From the NCBI GenBank assembly GCA_002404835.1, contig DHKM01000012.1, positions 1 through 63,964 on the forward strand: DNA of 63,964 nucleotides, read 5' to 3'. Positions 15,902 through 24,450 of the stretch are shown here, one piece after another; positions within the stretch are counted from its first letter, which is position 1, and each line of letters begins with the position of its first letter. A model generated the notes under the pieces. That model saw only the letters and a list, made by a program, of their open reading frames with translations, was not told where the DNA came from and ran no database searches. Source of the DNA: Caryophanales bacterium UBA4694 (GTDB lineage: Bacteria > Bacillota_I > Bacilli_A > RFN20 > CAG-288). The position numbers and the translations under genes were made by a program.

Positions 15902-17052
15902 TGGGTCCTCCTCTTAAGCCAGTTGGAGAACAACTGGAGAACGAAAACCAAGAGGAACAGAGGAATCAGAATCGCTCCGATCTTGTTGTACTGGAAGGTA
16001 GAAAGAGATTCGTTGATTTCTTTACCGATACCACCGGCATTGACGTATCCGAGAATGACGGAAGCACGGATGTTGATTTCGAACGTATAGACGATGTTGG
16101 AAAGGAAGACAGGCACAATCTGCGGGAAAATCGAGGTGACGAAGGCTTTCGGTTTCGTCGCACCTGTGGAAAGGACGGCTTCATACGGATGCATGTCGAC
16201 CGTCTCGATATATTCATACATGATCTTGATGATGATTCCGGCTGTGAATAGTGCCATGGCAAAGACACCAGCAGTCGGACCGATATTGAAGAAGGCAATA
16301 CCGATGATGGCAAGAACCGGAGTCGGGATCGTACGGATGACATTCAGGAAGAAACGGGTGACGGTGTTGACCGACCGGTTTGTGACGATGTTGCTCGAAC
16401 AGAGAATCATGAACGGAACGGCAATGATGCTTCCGATTGCCGTGGCGACGAACATCATCTCGAATGTCTGCCAGATCAGAGGGACAGCCGTATTGAACAT
16501 ATAGCCGAACCATTGATCCCAGGTTCTGAGATTGGTCATACCTTCACTCTGAGGTCCCCACATTCTGGCTATGACCGTGATAAAGGCAGAAGGATTGAAT
16601 CGGAATGTCTCAAAACGGAGGAAGAACTGGGAGAAGACAAAAAGGACAACCAAGATAAGGAAGGAGAGAAGCGTGTGGCCCTGAGGCTTAAGAAGTTTTG
16701 TCCCGTTGGCATCCACTACCTTATAGAACCAGTGGAACGGCTCTATCAGATAACGCGCATCATGGATATCTCTTTTCGCATCTTCAATCTTGTTCTGATA
16801 TCTTACTTTGTTTGTGTGAATCTGAGGAGCAACCATCTTTTTGGCAAGGCCCGGTTTTGTACCGGTCTTAATCAGTTCCTCTTTCTTCTTGTTCAGAAGG
16901 GAGATATTGTCCAAATAGAGCTTTCTGGCATCCTCTTTCTTCTTCTTGGAATCCAGTTTGACCTGCCTATAGGTCTCAAGCCTCTCTTTGCGGCTAGCCA
17001 AGAAGGGCTCACACCTACTATCCGTGAATCTAGGCAAAGCTTCCGTTGTCAT
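15898..17052 (-). CDS. phnE: Phosphonate-type ABC permease PhnE (first copy) with coiled-coil N-terminus
   Basis: 384 residues. It has the same design as its neighbour: ~115 charged residues (with NISLLNKKKEELIKT, matching the LNKKKE of the other copy), then the permease domain with YEAVLSTGATKPKAFVTS, FPQIVPVF and NIRASVILGYVNAGGIG, the PhnE signature. The start overlaps the phnC stop (ATGA). The shared N-terminal extension suggests duplication of an already extended gene. The role of the extension is unknown; contact with PhnC or self-pairing of the two permeases is conceivable. Confidence 0.88.
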   Translation of the reverse strand: MTTEALPRFTDSRCEPFLASRKERLETYRQVKLDSKKKKEDARKLYLDNISLLNKKKEELIKTGTKPGLAKKMVAPQIHTNKVRYQNKIEDAKRDIHDARYLIEPFHWFYKVVDANGTKLLKPQGHTLLSFLILVVLFVFSQFFLRFETFRFNPSAFITVIARMWGPQSEGMTNLRTWDQWFGYMFNTAVPLIWQTFEMMFVATAIGSIIAVPFMILCSSNIVTNRSVNTVTRFFLNVIRTIPTPVLAIIGIAFFNIGPTAGVFAMALFTAGIIIKIMYEYIETVDMHPYEAVLSTGATKPKAFVTSIFPQIVPVFLSNIVYTFEINIRASVILGYVNAGGIGKEINESLSTFQYNKIGAILIPLFLLVFVLQLFSNWLKRRTQ

Positions 17053-17822
17053 TTCAGCTGCCCTTCCATCGTCTCGTCCTTGTTCAACTTGCGGCCATAG
17101 ATCTTCTCCAGAGCATTATCGTCGAGCTGGGATGGCTTTCCGTCGAAGACGACCTTTCCTGCCTTGATGCCGATGATCCTTGTCGCATACTGCTTGGTAA
17201 GATCGACATGGTGCATGTTGGCAAGGATGGTAATGCCGAACTTCTGGTTGATCAGCTTGAAATCATCCAGGACCTGGATGGAAGTCAGAGGATCCAAAGA
17301 GGCCGTCGGCTCATCGGCCAAAATGATCTGAGGTTCCTGCGTCAAAGCTCTAGCCAAGGCGACACGCTGCTGCTGACCGCCGGACAGACGGTCGGCCCTG
17401 ACATAGGCCTTGTCGAGGATTCCCATCAGTTCCAGGTTCTTGAGGGCAAGAAGCTTTTCATCCTGGGAATACATTCCGAAAAGCACTTCCCAGAAATTGT
17501 GATAGCCGATTCTTCCGTTCAGGACGTTCTTGTAGACGGAAGTGCGGTTGACCAGATTGAAAGACTGGAAAATCATGCCGATGCTTCTTCTCAGTTCGCG
17601 AAGCTCTTTTCCCTGGCACTGCGACACATTTTTCCCATTAACCAAAAGGGTGCCCGACGTAATGTCGTGCATCCTATTGACAGTTCGAAGCAGTGTCGAT
17701 TTTCCTGCACCGGAAAGACCGATGATACAGACGAACTCACCATCCTGGATAGTGAGATTCACATCATCAAGTCCTTTCGTGCCTTCGGGATATATTTTAC
17801 TGACGTGTTCGAATTGAATCAT
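17049..17822 (-). CDS. phnC: Phosphonate-type ABC transporter ATPase PhnC
   Basis: 257 residues. Walker A is IGLSGAGKSTLLRTVN, the Q-loop MIFQSFNLV, the signature RLSGGQQQRVALARAL and Walker B IILADEPTASLDP, with a switch His in LANMHHVDLTKQYA. This matches PhnC closely, including LSGAGKST and MHHVDLA-like segments. The gene lies between phnD and phnE in the usual order phnD-C-E-E. Its Shine-Dalgarno is weak, so translation probably depends on readthrough from phnD. Confidence 0.94.
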   Translation of the reverse strand: MIQFEHVSKIYPEGTKGLDDVNLTIQDGEFVCIIGLSGAGKSTLLRTVNRMHDITSGTLLVNGKNVSQCQGKELRELRRSIGMIFQSFNLVNRTSVYKNVLNGRIGYHNFWEVLFGMYSQDEKLLALKNLELMGILDKAYVRADRLSGGQQQRVALARALTQEPQIILADEPTASLDPLTSIQVLDDFKLINQKFGITILANMHHVDLTKQYATRIIGIKAGKVVFDGKPSQLDDNALEKIYGRKLNKDETMEGQLK

Positions 17823-17839
17823 ATTTTAAAGATTTCAGT

Positions 17840-19039
17840 TTATTTTGAAGTGAGGTTCTGACTTGCCCATTTCTGGAATTCGATTTCATCATCATAGTCA
17901 GAATTCTTGGCATCCTCATAGCCGGTATGGGAATAAAGGGAGAAGACAGCATTGCTATCGCTGGCCTTTCCATCGCCGTCGATATCATAGCAGCCGTTGG
18001 AATCCTTTTTGGTTTCGTCTCCCTTTCCGTTGTCTCTCGGGTTTCCGCTTGCCATGATGTCCTTGAAGGCCTTGGCAATGGCAGTCTTAGTGTCATTATC
18101 AAGATCGGCACGGACGGCAAGACCATCATTGAGGATACCCTGAGTCAAAGCGACGGTGTAGGTGTTCTTGTATAACCATGTCGCATCGTTCTTGGTCTCA
18201 TCGAAGTTTCCGGCATTGTCGTTTCTGAAATCCATATAGGACCAGACGGCATCGATGCTGCCGTCGTTAGCCATAAGCTTCTGGATGGCAGTGGCATAGG
18301 TGCTTCCGGTAACGGCAACGAATTCACCCTTGGAAGCATCGGCATCCTTGTCGACCTTGGTCATACCCTTGGCCCACTTTCCACCGTTGGTTTCCTGGGA
18401 GAAAGCATAAAGCGGATAAGAATATCCGGCTGGAGAAGAAACACCCTGCAAAGCGACCTTCTTTCCGGCAAGTTCGGAAAGCTCGACCTTTCCGTCCTTG
18501 TTGGTATCGAACTTATCGAGGTTGGCTCTGTTGATGATGCACTCGGCATAATAGTAGGAAGCGATGCCCTGAGCCTCTCCATGATAATTATAGGAAAGAT
18601 CGTTCATCTTCTCGAGCTGCTTGGCTCTTGCCTTCTCGTTGTTATACTTCTTCGCGTTGTCGCTTTCCGTTTCGTCGTAGTTTTCCTGAACGACCTTGAA
18701 AGAAGAACGGGTAGCTCTAAGAAGCATATCGACCTTGTTCGGACTGGCAATGGTTGTTGTGGCGAAGACGGAAGCGGTGATGAAAGAAGCATCCAAAGTA
18801 CCGGCTGCCAAAGCAGTACCATCTGTCGCGAAGTCGGTACCGATGGTGATGGAATAGTTGTGTTTACTGTCGTACTTCTCGAGAATCGGCTTCAAAGCAC
18901 TGGCAGAAGCCTTAAGGTTCTGCTCTGGACGGGACGGAGTAAGCTGAAGACGGATGGTCTTCTTTCCGTTTCCGGAGCAGGAAGGAAGAAGAGAACCCAA
19001 CATCATGATAGAACCTAACATCAATACGGACTTTTTCAT
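17840..19039 (-). CDS. phnD: Phosphonate-type binding lipoprotein PhnD with EF-hand insertions
   Basis: 399 residues against about 300-330 normally. The lipobox is SLLPSC with Cys21. Binding-protein motifs: LTPSRPEQNLKASASALKP, GTLDASFITASVF, GVSSPAGYSYPLYAF and DAVWSYMDF. Residues 178-189 (DTNKDGKVELSE) match the canonical EF-hand calcium loop at every ligand position, and 352-361 (DIDGDGKASD) is a second dockerin-like loop. A calcium-stabilised or calcium-gated binding protein is my inference. A GGGGG ribosome site precedes the start, and the leader carries a probable attenuator. Confidence 0.9.
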   Translation of the reverse strand: MKKSVLMLGSIMMLGSLLPSCSGNGKKTIRLQLTPSRPEQNLKASASALKPILEKYDSKHNYSITIGTDFATDGTALAAGTLDASFITASVFATTTIASPNKVDMLLRATRSSFKVVQENYDETESDNAKKYNNEKARAKQLEKMNDLSYNYHGEAQGIASYYYAECIINRANLDKFDTNKDGKVELSELAGKKVALQGVSSPAGYSYPLYAFSQETNGGKWAKGMTKVDKDADASKGEFVAVTGSTYATAIQKLMANDGSIDAVWSYMDFRNDNAGNFDETKNDATWLYKNTYTVALTQGILNDGLAVRADLDNDTKTAIAKAFKDIMASGNPRDNGKGDETKKDSNGCYDIDGDGKASDSNAVFSLYSHTGYEDAKNSDYDDEIEFQKWASQNLTSK

Positions 19040-19074
19040 ACTTGTTAAACCCCCTATGTATGAACCGCGACTAG

Positions 19075-19148
19075 AAAAAATGGATAGTCATGCCATGACT
19101 ATCCAAGGATAACTCTATGTTAGATATGAGGTGAGGTTTGGATAGTCA
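19075..19148 (-). promoter_or_regulatory. Terminator/antiterminator pair in the phn leader (attenuator candidate)
   Basis: Read on the minus strand: TGACTATCCAA (19148-19138), then about 30 nt, then TTGGATAGTCATG (19106-19094) and CATGACTATCCA (19092-19081) running into TTTTTT (19080-19075). The last two form a perfect terminator stem. The first segment is perfectly complementary over 11 nt to the terminator's 5' arm, so it can form a competing antiterminator. Read as DNA the same elements are three GATAGTCA copies, which could instead be repressor sites. The structure lies 36 nt before phnD. Confidence 0.7.
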
Positions 19149-19214
19149 ATAACAGCTGATGAGCAAAAAACAATCTACACTGCGTACTTGTATCCATCTC
19201 TTATCGTCGGCGCT

Positions 19215-19243
19215 ATTTTATTTTCCGGATGGCAAAAAAACAA
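19215..19243 (-). promoter_or_regulatory. Probable phn operon promoter
   Basis: On the minus strand TTGTTT (19243-19238), a 17-nt spacer, then TAAAAT (19220-19215). Initiation near 19208 would give a leader of about 170 nt containing the attenuator. The segment 19149-19208, a possible sensor, matches no riboswitch I recognise. Confidence 0.5.
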
Positions 19244-19312
19244 TATGAATTCGCTTACATTCCTCAATGCCATATGAATTGCAAACCAAAACCCGTTCTT
19301 ACCGTTTGAAGA

Positions 19313-19951
19313 TTACTTGATCCAGAGCGGCGGAAGAAAGAAATCATGTACCTTCAGAGGACAGGAAGAAGAAAATCCAAGATGGAATTCGTTCAAGTAC
19401 ATCCTCTTGGCCGTGGAATGGGAATACCTCTTGTCTCCGATAAGCGTGAATCCACAATCATGAAGGGCGATGCGGATCTGGTTTTTCCTTCCCGTTTTGA
19501 TCTGGATTTTAAGCGCCGTTCCGATCTGAATAGGATTTGTCGCCTCGAAGAAAGTGATGGCTTCCTTCCCCGTCGTCTGGGAAACGACGTTTCTTGAATC
19601 CGAAAGAAGCTGATGGACCTCATACTGCTCATGAAGGAAGATGTCTTCCTTGATCACGGCCTCGTATTCCCGGATCACCCTCCTCTGGAGGAATTCCCTC
19701 TGAAGAAGGGCATGCATCCTCTTCGATTTGACAAACAGCACAATACCGCTTGTCTCATAGTCGAGGCGGTGGAGGACGAAAAGCTCCTCTTCCTTTTTCA
19801 GGACATCCTTTTTAAGATAATAGTAAAGATTGTGGGTGAATGTCCTCTTGTCGTCTGTCTTTACGGTAAAGACGTTCTGCTTCTTGTAGACACAAAGCAC
19901 GTCCTCATCCTCATAGAGGACAACATAAGGACATTTCTGATGCTCCTTCAT
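19313..19951 (-). CDS. RluA-family RNA pseudouridine synthase
   Basis: 212 residues. The catalytic Asp64 lies in VLHRLDYETSGIVLFVKS, the RluA signature HRLD-x3-SG. Other family segments: LYEDEDVLCVYKK near the N-terminus and KTGRKNQIRIALHDCGFTLIGDKRY near the C-terminus. It lacks an S4 domain and is short, like YhcT/RluE-size members; the RNA target is unknown. The start overlaps the upstream stop (ATGA), coupling it to the anchored protein. Confidence 0.9.
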   Translation of the reverse strand: MKEHQKCPYVVLYEDEDVLCVYKKQNVFTVKTDDKRTFTHNLYYYLKKDVLKKEEELFVLHRLDYETSGIVLFVKSKRMHALLQREFLQRRVIREYEAVIKEDIFLHEQYEVHQLLSDSRNVVSQTTGKEAITFFEATNPIQIGTALKIQIKTGRKNQIRIALHDCGFTLIGDKRYSHSTAKRMYLNEFHLGFSSSCPLKVHDFFLPPLWIK

Positions 19952-21531
19952 CTCAAGGACCCGGAAAGCCTGAGTCCGCTGTCCTTGTCGGTAAGACTTT
20001 TCCCTTCGATTCTCGAATCCAGGGAAAAACTCTTTCCCGGAAGAAGCGTATTGACCAAGGACAGATAGTCCTTCAGATAGCCTTCGAAGTTCAAAACGAA
20101 ACTGTCGTTCCCGTCGAAGGTCAAGAACTCGTTCTCCGGAAGATAGTCCTGGATCAGATGATAGGCAAAACTCTTCACACTCTCGTCAGCCTGACTGGTT
20201 CCGAAATAGATGTTCTCGTTCTTCACCTTCATCCCATAAGGAAGGGACTGGCTCTTCGTGTTTTCAAGGACAAGAGTCGTATCATACCCCGAGACATCCA
20301 AGGAAAGGACAAGGTCCATATGTTCGATGTCGTTTTTGGTATAGAAATTGAAATAGGCGTTGTCGATGGCCACATACTGCACATCGTATTTTCCGTCCTC
20401 CTTGCAGGAAAACACATACGAATAACCGACGATTCCCTGGCTGTGGAGATACTGGTTGATCAAAGATTCCTTCAGAAGAAGACCTTCTTCGTTCAAAAGA
20501 CTAGGATTGCTTAAACCGGTTCCGGAAACGGCAAAATAGTTTTCGATATCCGGATCTGCCGGCCGATAACCGTTATGAAGGGATTTCTGGATCTTGTCCG
20601 AATAGCCGATGGAAGAAAGATCGGCACTGTCGATATACTCCTTCTGGGAATCCGAAAGGGAAAGATAGCCACGGTTGAGGAAATCGAATACCGTTTTCTC
20701 GTGCTCGCTTTCCGTATCGATCTTACCGGAATCAAGAAGGGAGATAACATCAAGCCGGCTCTTCGAAAAATCCAGAAGGGACGTATCGATGGTATTGTCC
20801 GAATCCACGAAATCGGAATTGGTGTGGAAAGAAGCAAGAGACGCATCGACAGAAAGCTCGTCCTCGAAACGGAAAGAGAGGACATCCTTGGAGACAAAAA
20901 GGGAAGAAAGCACAGCTACCATCTCGTTTTCGGAGGTACTCTCCCTCAGAAGAGTCCTCAGATCCAATAAGGCATCCTCGATGGGATAGACGATTCTCCT
21001 TTTCTTAAGTTCGGCCTTCATATGAAGACCGGCTATAGAAAACTGCTGGTTGAGCTGTTCGTCGGTCATGACGTTTCCAAGAACCGTGAAGGCAAGATCG
21101 TCCAGGAAAGTCACTTTTCCGATTTTGGCATCCTTGATGGTCAGATAATAGTTGTCCTCGTCGGAAGAGAAGGAACAGGTCAGATCGACCATGGTCTTCA
21201 AAAAGGAAGCGTTGCAGTATACCTTGATGTGATAGTCGCTTTTGTCGATGCTGATGTTGACCCCGCGGACATAGTCCTTTGCCGCAGAAGAGGCAAAGGA
21301 CTGATTGAGCAAAAGATCCAATTCCTTCTGGGTCAGATTCAGGGAAAGCTTACCGGTATCCTTGGTCGAATCGAAGGCGTGGACAAGCTTCTGGTTGGAA
21401 AAGGAAGACAGGTCGATTTCCCCTTCCGGCTTAGAAGGGGAAGAACCGTCGTAGACAGCATAATAGCATCCGCCGGCAAGACCGGCCAGGATCAGAACAG
21501 GAACGAAAATCCCGATAAGAAGTTTTTTCAT
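19948..21531 (-). CDS. Membrane-anchored extracytoplasmic protein of unknown function
   Basis: 527 residues from ATG 21531, which has an AGGAGG box; a longer upstream reading lacks one. An N-terminal hydrophobic segment (LLIGIFVPVLILAGLAGGCYYAV) serves as signal anchor or, if Cys22 is lipidated, lipoprotein signal. The rest is hydrophilic and Ser/Asp-rich without a domain I recognise; NLTQKELDLLLNQSF and the later LINQYLHSQGIVGYSYVF and FVLNFEGYLKDYLSLVN suggest beta-sandwich repeats. It is translationally coupled to an RluA synthase, though no functional link is evident. Confidence 0.75.
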   Translation of the reverse strand: MKKLLIGIFVPVLILAGLAGGCYYAVYDGSSPSKPEGEIDLSSFSNQKLVHAFDSTKDTGKLSLNLTQKELDLLLNQSFASSAAKDYVRGVNISIDKSDYHIKVYCNASFLKTMVDLTCSFSSDEDNYYLTIKDAKIGKVTFLDDLAFTVLGNVMTDEQLNQQFSIAGLHMKAELKKRRIVYPIEDALLDLRTLLRESTSENEMVAVLSSLFVSKDVLSFRFEDELSVDASLASFHTNSDFVDSDNTIDTSLLDFSKSRLDVISLLDSGKIDTESEHEKTVFDFLNRGYLSLSDSQKEYIDSADLSSIGYSDKIQKSLHNGYRPADPDIENYFAVSGTGLSNPSLLNEEGLLLKESLINQYLHSQGIVGYSYVFSCKEDGKYDVQYVAIDNAYFNFYTKNDIEHMDLVLSLDVSGYDTTLVLENTKSQSLPYGMKVKNENIYFGTSQADESVKSFAYHLIQDYLPENEFLTFDGNDSFVLNFEGYLKDYLSLVNTLLPGKSFSLDSRIEGKSLTDKDSGLRLSGSLR

Positions 21532-21589
21532 ATTCGAGCCTCCTCGATTTTGAAAAAAGGATAGCAAAAAAAGACAGGGAAAACAAGCC

Positions 21590-21620
21590 AAGAGAAAACC
21601 CACGGAAACAAGTCCGTGGG
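21590..21620 (-). terminator. Intrinsic terminator of the trk operon
   Basis: CCCACGGA (21599-21606) and TCCGTGGG (21613-21620) pair. Read on the minus strand the stem is followed by GGTTTTCTC, a T-rich tail. Confidence 0.8.
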
Positions 21621-21628
21621 CAGAAGCA

Positions 21629-23779
21629 CTATTTTTTCAGACTGTCCTGGTAAGAATCCATTTTCCTTGCCTCCTCACTGCTTATGGCCTGCAAGGCTTC
21701 CTGGGCTTCTCTTTCGGCATCCCTTTCATTATCCTCTAACGATTTCTCCTGATTCTTCTTCATCTTCTTTTCCTTCTTGAAATCAAGATGGTCCTTGGCT
21801 TTCAAGAACTTCCTTTCCCGGATCAGATGGGCGGAATAGTTGTTTCTCCTGTTCAGAAGAAGCTTCAATCCCCTCTTGAAGGTCAAGAGGAAAATCGTCA
21901 CTTCAAGACGGCCGATGAGCATGCCGATGTCGGCTATGTAGAGAATTCCCCAATAGCCGTTACTATTGCTGTATCCGATAAGACCGCAGCTGTCGCCGAT
22001 ACCGGAAAGATAAGAGACGGATTCGAACAGGGCGTTCTCGACCGAAAACGGATTGAAGTCCCTACCCAAGGCATCGTAGGAAGGAAAGCTGGGCCGGAAA
22101 CAGGTCTGGGCAAATGCTATGGCAAACAGGGCGAAAAGATAAAGGCCGATGTAGTTGGACGCATCCTTGACATCATCGTCCTTCACCTGCGTCTTGTCTC
22201 CGAGATGATTGACATGATGGACCTTGACGCTCTGCGGCTTGCTGATTTGCTTTTCCAAGGACCATTTGATGTTGAGGACAAAAAGCCCGATACGGTTCAT
22301 CTTGATACCACCGGAAGTGGATCCGTTCATACCGCCGATGGCCATAAGAAGGATGAAAGCCAGGAAACTGGCCGAGGCAATATCCCCATATCCATGGACA
22401 AAGACATTGGGATCCAAAGACGAGAATCCGGTTGTAGAGACGGCAGAAACCATTTCAAACAAGGCCCGGAAGCAGTTCCTCAAAGGAGAATAAAGAAGAA
22501 AACCCTGAGAATCCCTGATGTTGTTGATTCCGTTGTAGATGACGGACGAATACTCGTCGAAAGTCTGGAAAAGACCTGTGAGCATGAACGGATAGATGAC
22601 AAGAAGAAGGATCCCATATACAGCAAACTCGAAATGGGCAAATCCCTTCTTCGGTTTCAAAGTCCAGAAGAAGTAGTGGATGACGAAATTCGTCGAACCT
22701 AAAAGCATCTCGATGATCAGTATCGTCTCAACGGCAACAGAAGAGCCGGTGAACATCTGGCTTTCGAAGAAATATACGGATTCCGAATGGGAGGCAAGAC
22801 CGCCGGTCGAAACAGCCGCCATCGAAAAGCACATGGCATCCATAGGCGAACATCCGGCAATCCTTAAAGCGATAGCCGAGACCAAGGCAATGGTGGAATA
22901 GATGATGAAAATCATTCTAGCCGATTTCTTTATGTTCGGAAGAAGCTGATCATTATGACCTTCCAAAGAATAAATCGTGAGTCCAGAATGAGATGAAACA
23001 ATAGTAGTAAGAATAAGAACCAATCCGACGCCACCAACAAAATTTGCAAGTGAACGATGGAAGACAAGGATTCTAGGAAGCGTATTGGTATTCATGACCG
23101 AAAGTCCGGTAGTCGTCAATCCCGAAGTGATTTCGAAAATAGCCTGATGGAAATTGTATTTCTCATAGCCGATTTCCTCATTGCTTGGAGAAATCAGAAA
23201 AGGAATGGCAAAGATGAAAATCGCAAGAATCCAGACGATGAAAATGAGGGCGATGTCCTCCATTCCCTGAAGTTTCCCCGGTTTTTTCTTGAACAGGAAG
23301 AGGAAATAAAGACCAAGACCGATTAGGATCGCTATCATACCCGGAGTGAATACGGTCCACCAGTAACTGGCCTGAAGCTGATAGCTTGTGGCAATATAGG
23401 TCAAAGCAGTCCCGCTTGTAGCCTGGGCAATATCCTCCGTCTTGTAGAAGTGCTGACCAAGCTTAGGATTCACGAGGACGACCAAGGAAAGAAGGGAAAG
23501 GACTCCGATCATGACAAGAAAGAGACCGATATAGCCGACGATCAGCTTGATTCCGGTAACGGAATCATCGTATTTCGTGCTCAGTCTCTTCATGTTGAGC
23601 TCATATTCCGTGAGTTCGTCGATGGTCTTGACCGAAACCTGACTGTTCTGATTCAGATCATATCCGGAAATGATTCCGGACTTTCTTTTCTTGCTTTCCC
23701 TTCGGTTTCTCTTCGGTTTCCTAGCGGGCATAGAGCTGACTTTGGTCCCGTCTTTCTGTGATGAATCAGTCCTTGGCAT
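21629..23779 (-). CDS. trkH: Trk-type potassium uptake transmembrane subunit TrkH
   Basis: 716 residues, longer than the usual ~480 because of charged tails at both ends (about 50 residues N-terminal and 60 C-terminal, the latter Lys/Glu-rich and probably helical). Selectivity-filter P-loops of the TrkH/KtrB type are visible: ITSGLTTTGLSVMN, SMAAVSTGGLASHS, VSAVSTTGFSSLD and VSYLSGIGDSCGLIG. The start overlaps the trkA gene by 14 nt with GAAGGGA just before. With the two TrkA-like proteins it makes a complete regulated K+ channel. Confidence 0.93.
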   Translation of the reverse strand: MPRTDSSQKDGTKVSSMPARKPKRNRRESKKRKSGIISGYDLNQNSQVSVKTIDELTEYELNMKRLSTKYDDSVTGIKLIVGYIGLFLVMIGVLSLLSLVVLVNPKLGQHFYKTEDIAQATSGTALTYIATSYQLQASYWWTVFTPGMIAILIGLGLYFLFLFKKKPGKLQGMEDIALIFIVWILAIFIFAIPFLISPSNEEIGYEKYNFHQAIFEITSGLTTTGLSVMNTNTLPRILVFHRSLANFVGGVGLVLILTTIVSSHSGLTIYSLEGHNDQLLPNIKKSARMIFIIYSTIALVSAIALRIAGCSPMDAMCFSMAAVSTGGLASHSESVYFFESQMFTGSSVAVETILIIEMLLGSTNFVIHYFFWTLKPKKGFAHFEFAVYGILLLVIYPFMLTGLFQTFDEYSSVIYNGINNIRDSQGFLLYSPLRNCFRALFEMVSAVSTTGFSSLDPNVFVHGYGDIASASFLAFILLMAIGGMNGSTSGGIKMNRIGLFVLNIKWSLEKQISKPQSVKVHHVNHLGDKTQVKDDDVKDASNYIGLYLFALFAIAFAQTCFRPSFPSYDALGRDFNPFSVENALFESVSYLSGIGDSCGLIGYSNSNGYWGILYIADIGMLIGRLEVTIFLLTFKRGLKLLLNRRNNYSAHLIRERKFLKAKDHLDFKKEKKMKKNQEKSLEDNERDAEREAQEALQAISSEEARKMDSYQDSLKK

Positions 23780-24449
23780 TGTCTTCCCTTTCCTTCTTGA
23801 TGAATTTGATCAGTTTCTTCTGGTCATCCGGCGAGGAAGCAATCACCAGATTGTCGCCGTTGCGGATGATGGTGTCACCGCGAGGGATGATGACCTTCGG
23901 ATCGCGGAAAATGCAGGTGATGTTTCCGCATTTCGGAAGCTGAAGATCCATCAAGGATCTGTTGCAGCATTCGAAGTTCGGCAAGACCGTGATTTCGGTG
24001 ATGACGATCTTATCGTTCTGGAGCGAGAAGGTCTTGGTGATATTCTCAATATCGGTTTCGCCTTCAATTCTCTGCGTCAGAAGATACGAAGCCGAAATCG
24101 CCGTGTCGATGCCAAGCTCCTCGAACACTTCGACGTTGTTCGGGTTGGTGACAGTGCAGATTGCCTTCTTGATGTTGAATTTGTCCTTGGCGATATGGCA
24201 GCAGACAAAATTGTCCGCATCCTTCTCCATCAGGGCAATGACCAGATCGAAGTCGTAGATATCGGCAATCTCGAAAGAGTAGAGTTTGGTCGGGTCGGTA
24301 TCTAATACCTCGATACCATAATGGTCGGAAAGTTCCTTGGCGATTTCGGCATCATTGTTGATGACGACGATTTTGTTCCTCTTGTTCTTCAAAAAGGAGC
24401 GGATGACGAAGTCTGCTTCCTGGTTTCCACCGCAAATAAGAACTTTCAT
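23766..24449 (-). CDS. trkA: TrkA/KtrA-type potassium channel regulatory subunit (RCK N and C domains)
   Basis: 227 residues: a Rossmann RCK-N domain (about 1-125), then an RCK-C domain from about 140 (ITEITVLPNFECCNRSLMDLQLP, GDNLVIASSPDDQKKLIKF). The dinucleotide loop CGGNQEADF lacks the usual GxGxxG, so nucleotide binding may be altered; the acidic VINND after beta-2 is kept. It is the KtrA-sized form, which normally assembles as an octameric ring under the membrane subunit. An AAGGAG box precedes the start. Confidence 0.9.
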   Translation of the reverse strand: MKVLICGGNQEADFVIRSFLKNKRNKIVVINNDAEIAKELSDHYGIEVLDTDPTKLYSFEIADIYDFDLVIALMEKDADNFVCCHIAKDKFNIKKAICTVTNPNNVEVFEELGIDTAISASYLLTQRIEGETDIENITKTFSLQNDKIVITEITVLPNFECCNRSLMDLQLPKCGNITCIFRDPKVIIPRGDTIIRNGDNLVIASSPDDQKKLIKFIKKEREDNAKD

Positions 24450-24450
24450 A

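Noticed and set aside
19081..19105. Palindrome as terminator of the rluA operon only
   Set aside because: It lies over 200 nt after rluA and leaves no room for a phnD promoter downstream, so an attenuator explains it better; not fully excluded.
19040..19312. T-box or known riboswitch in the phn leader
   Set aside because: No T-box AGGGTGG element and no class consensus I know; only the generic terminator/antiterminator pair is supported.
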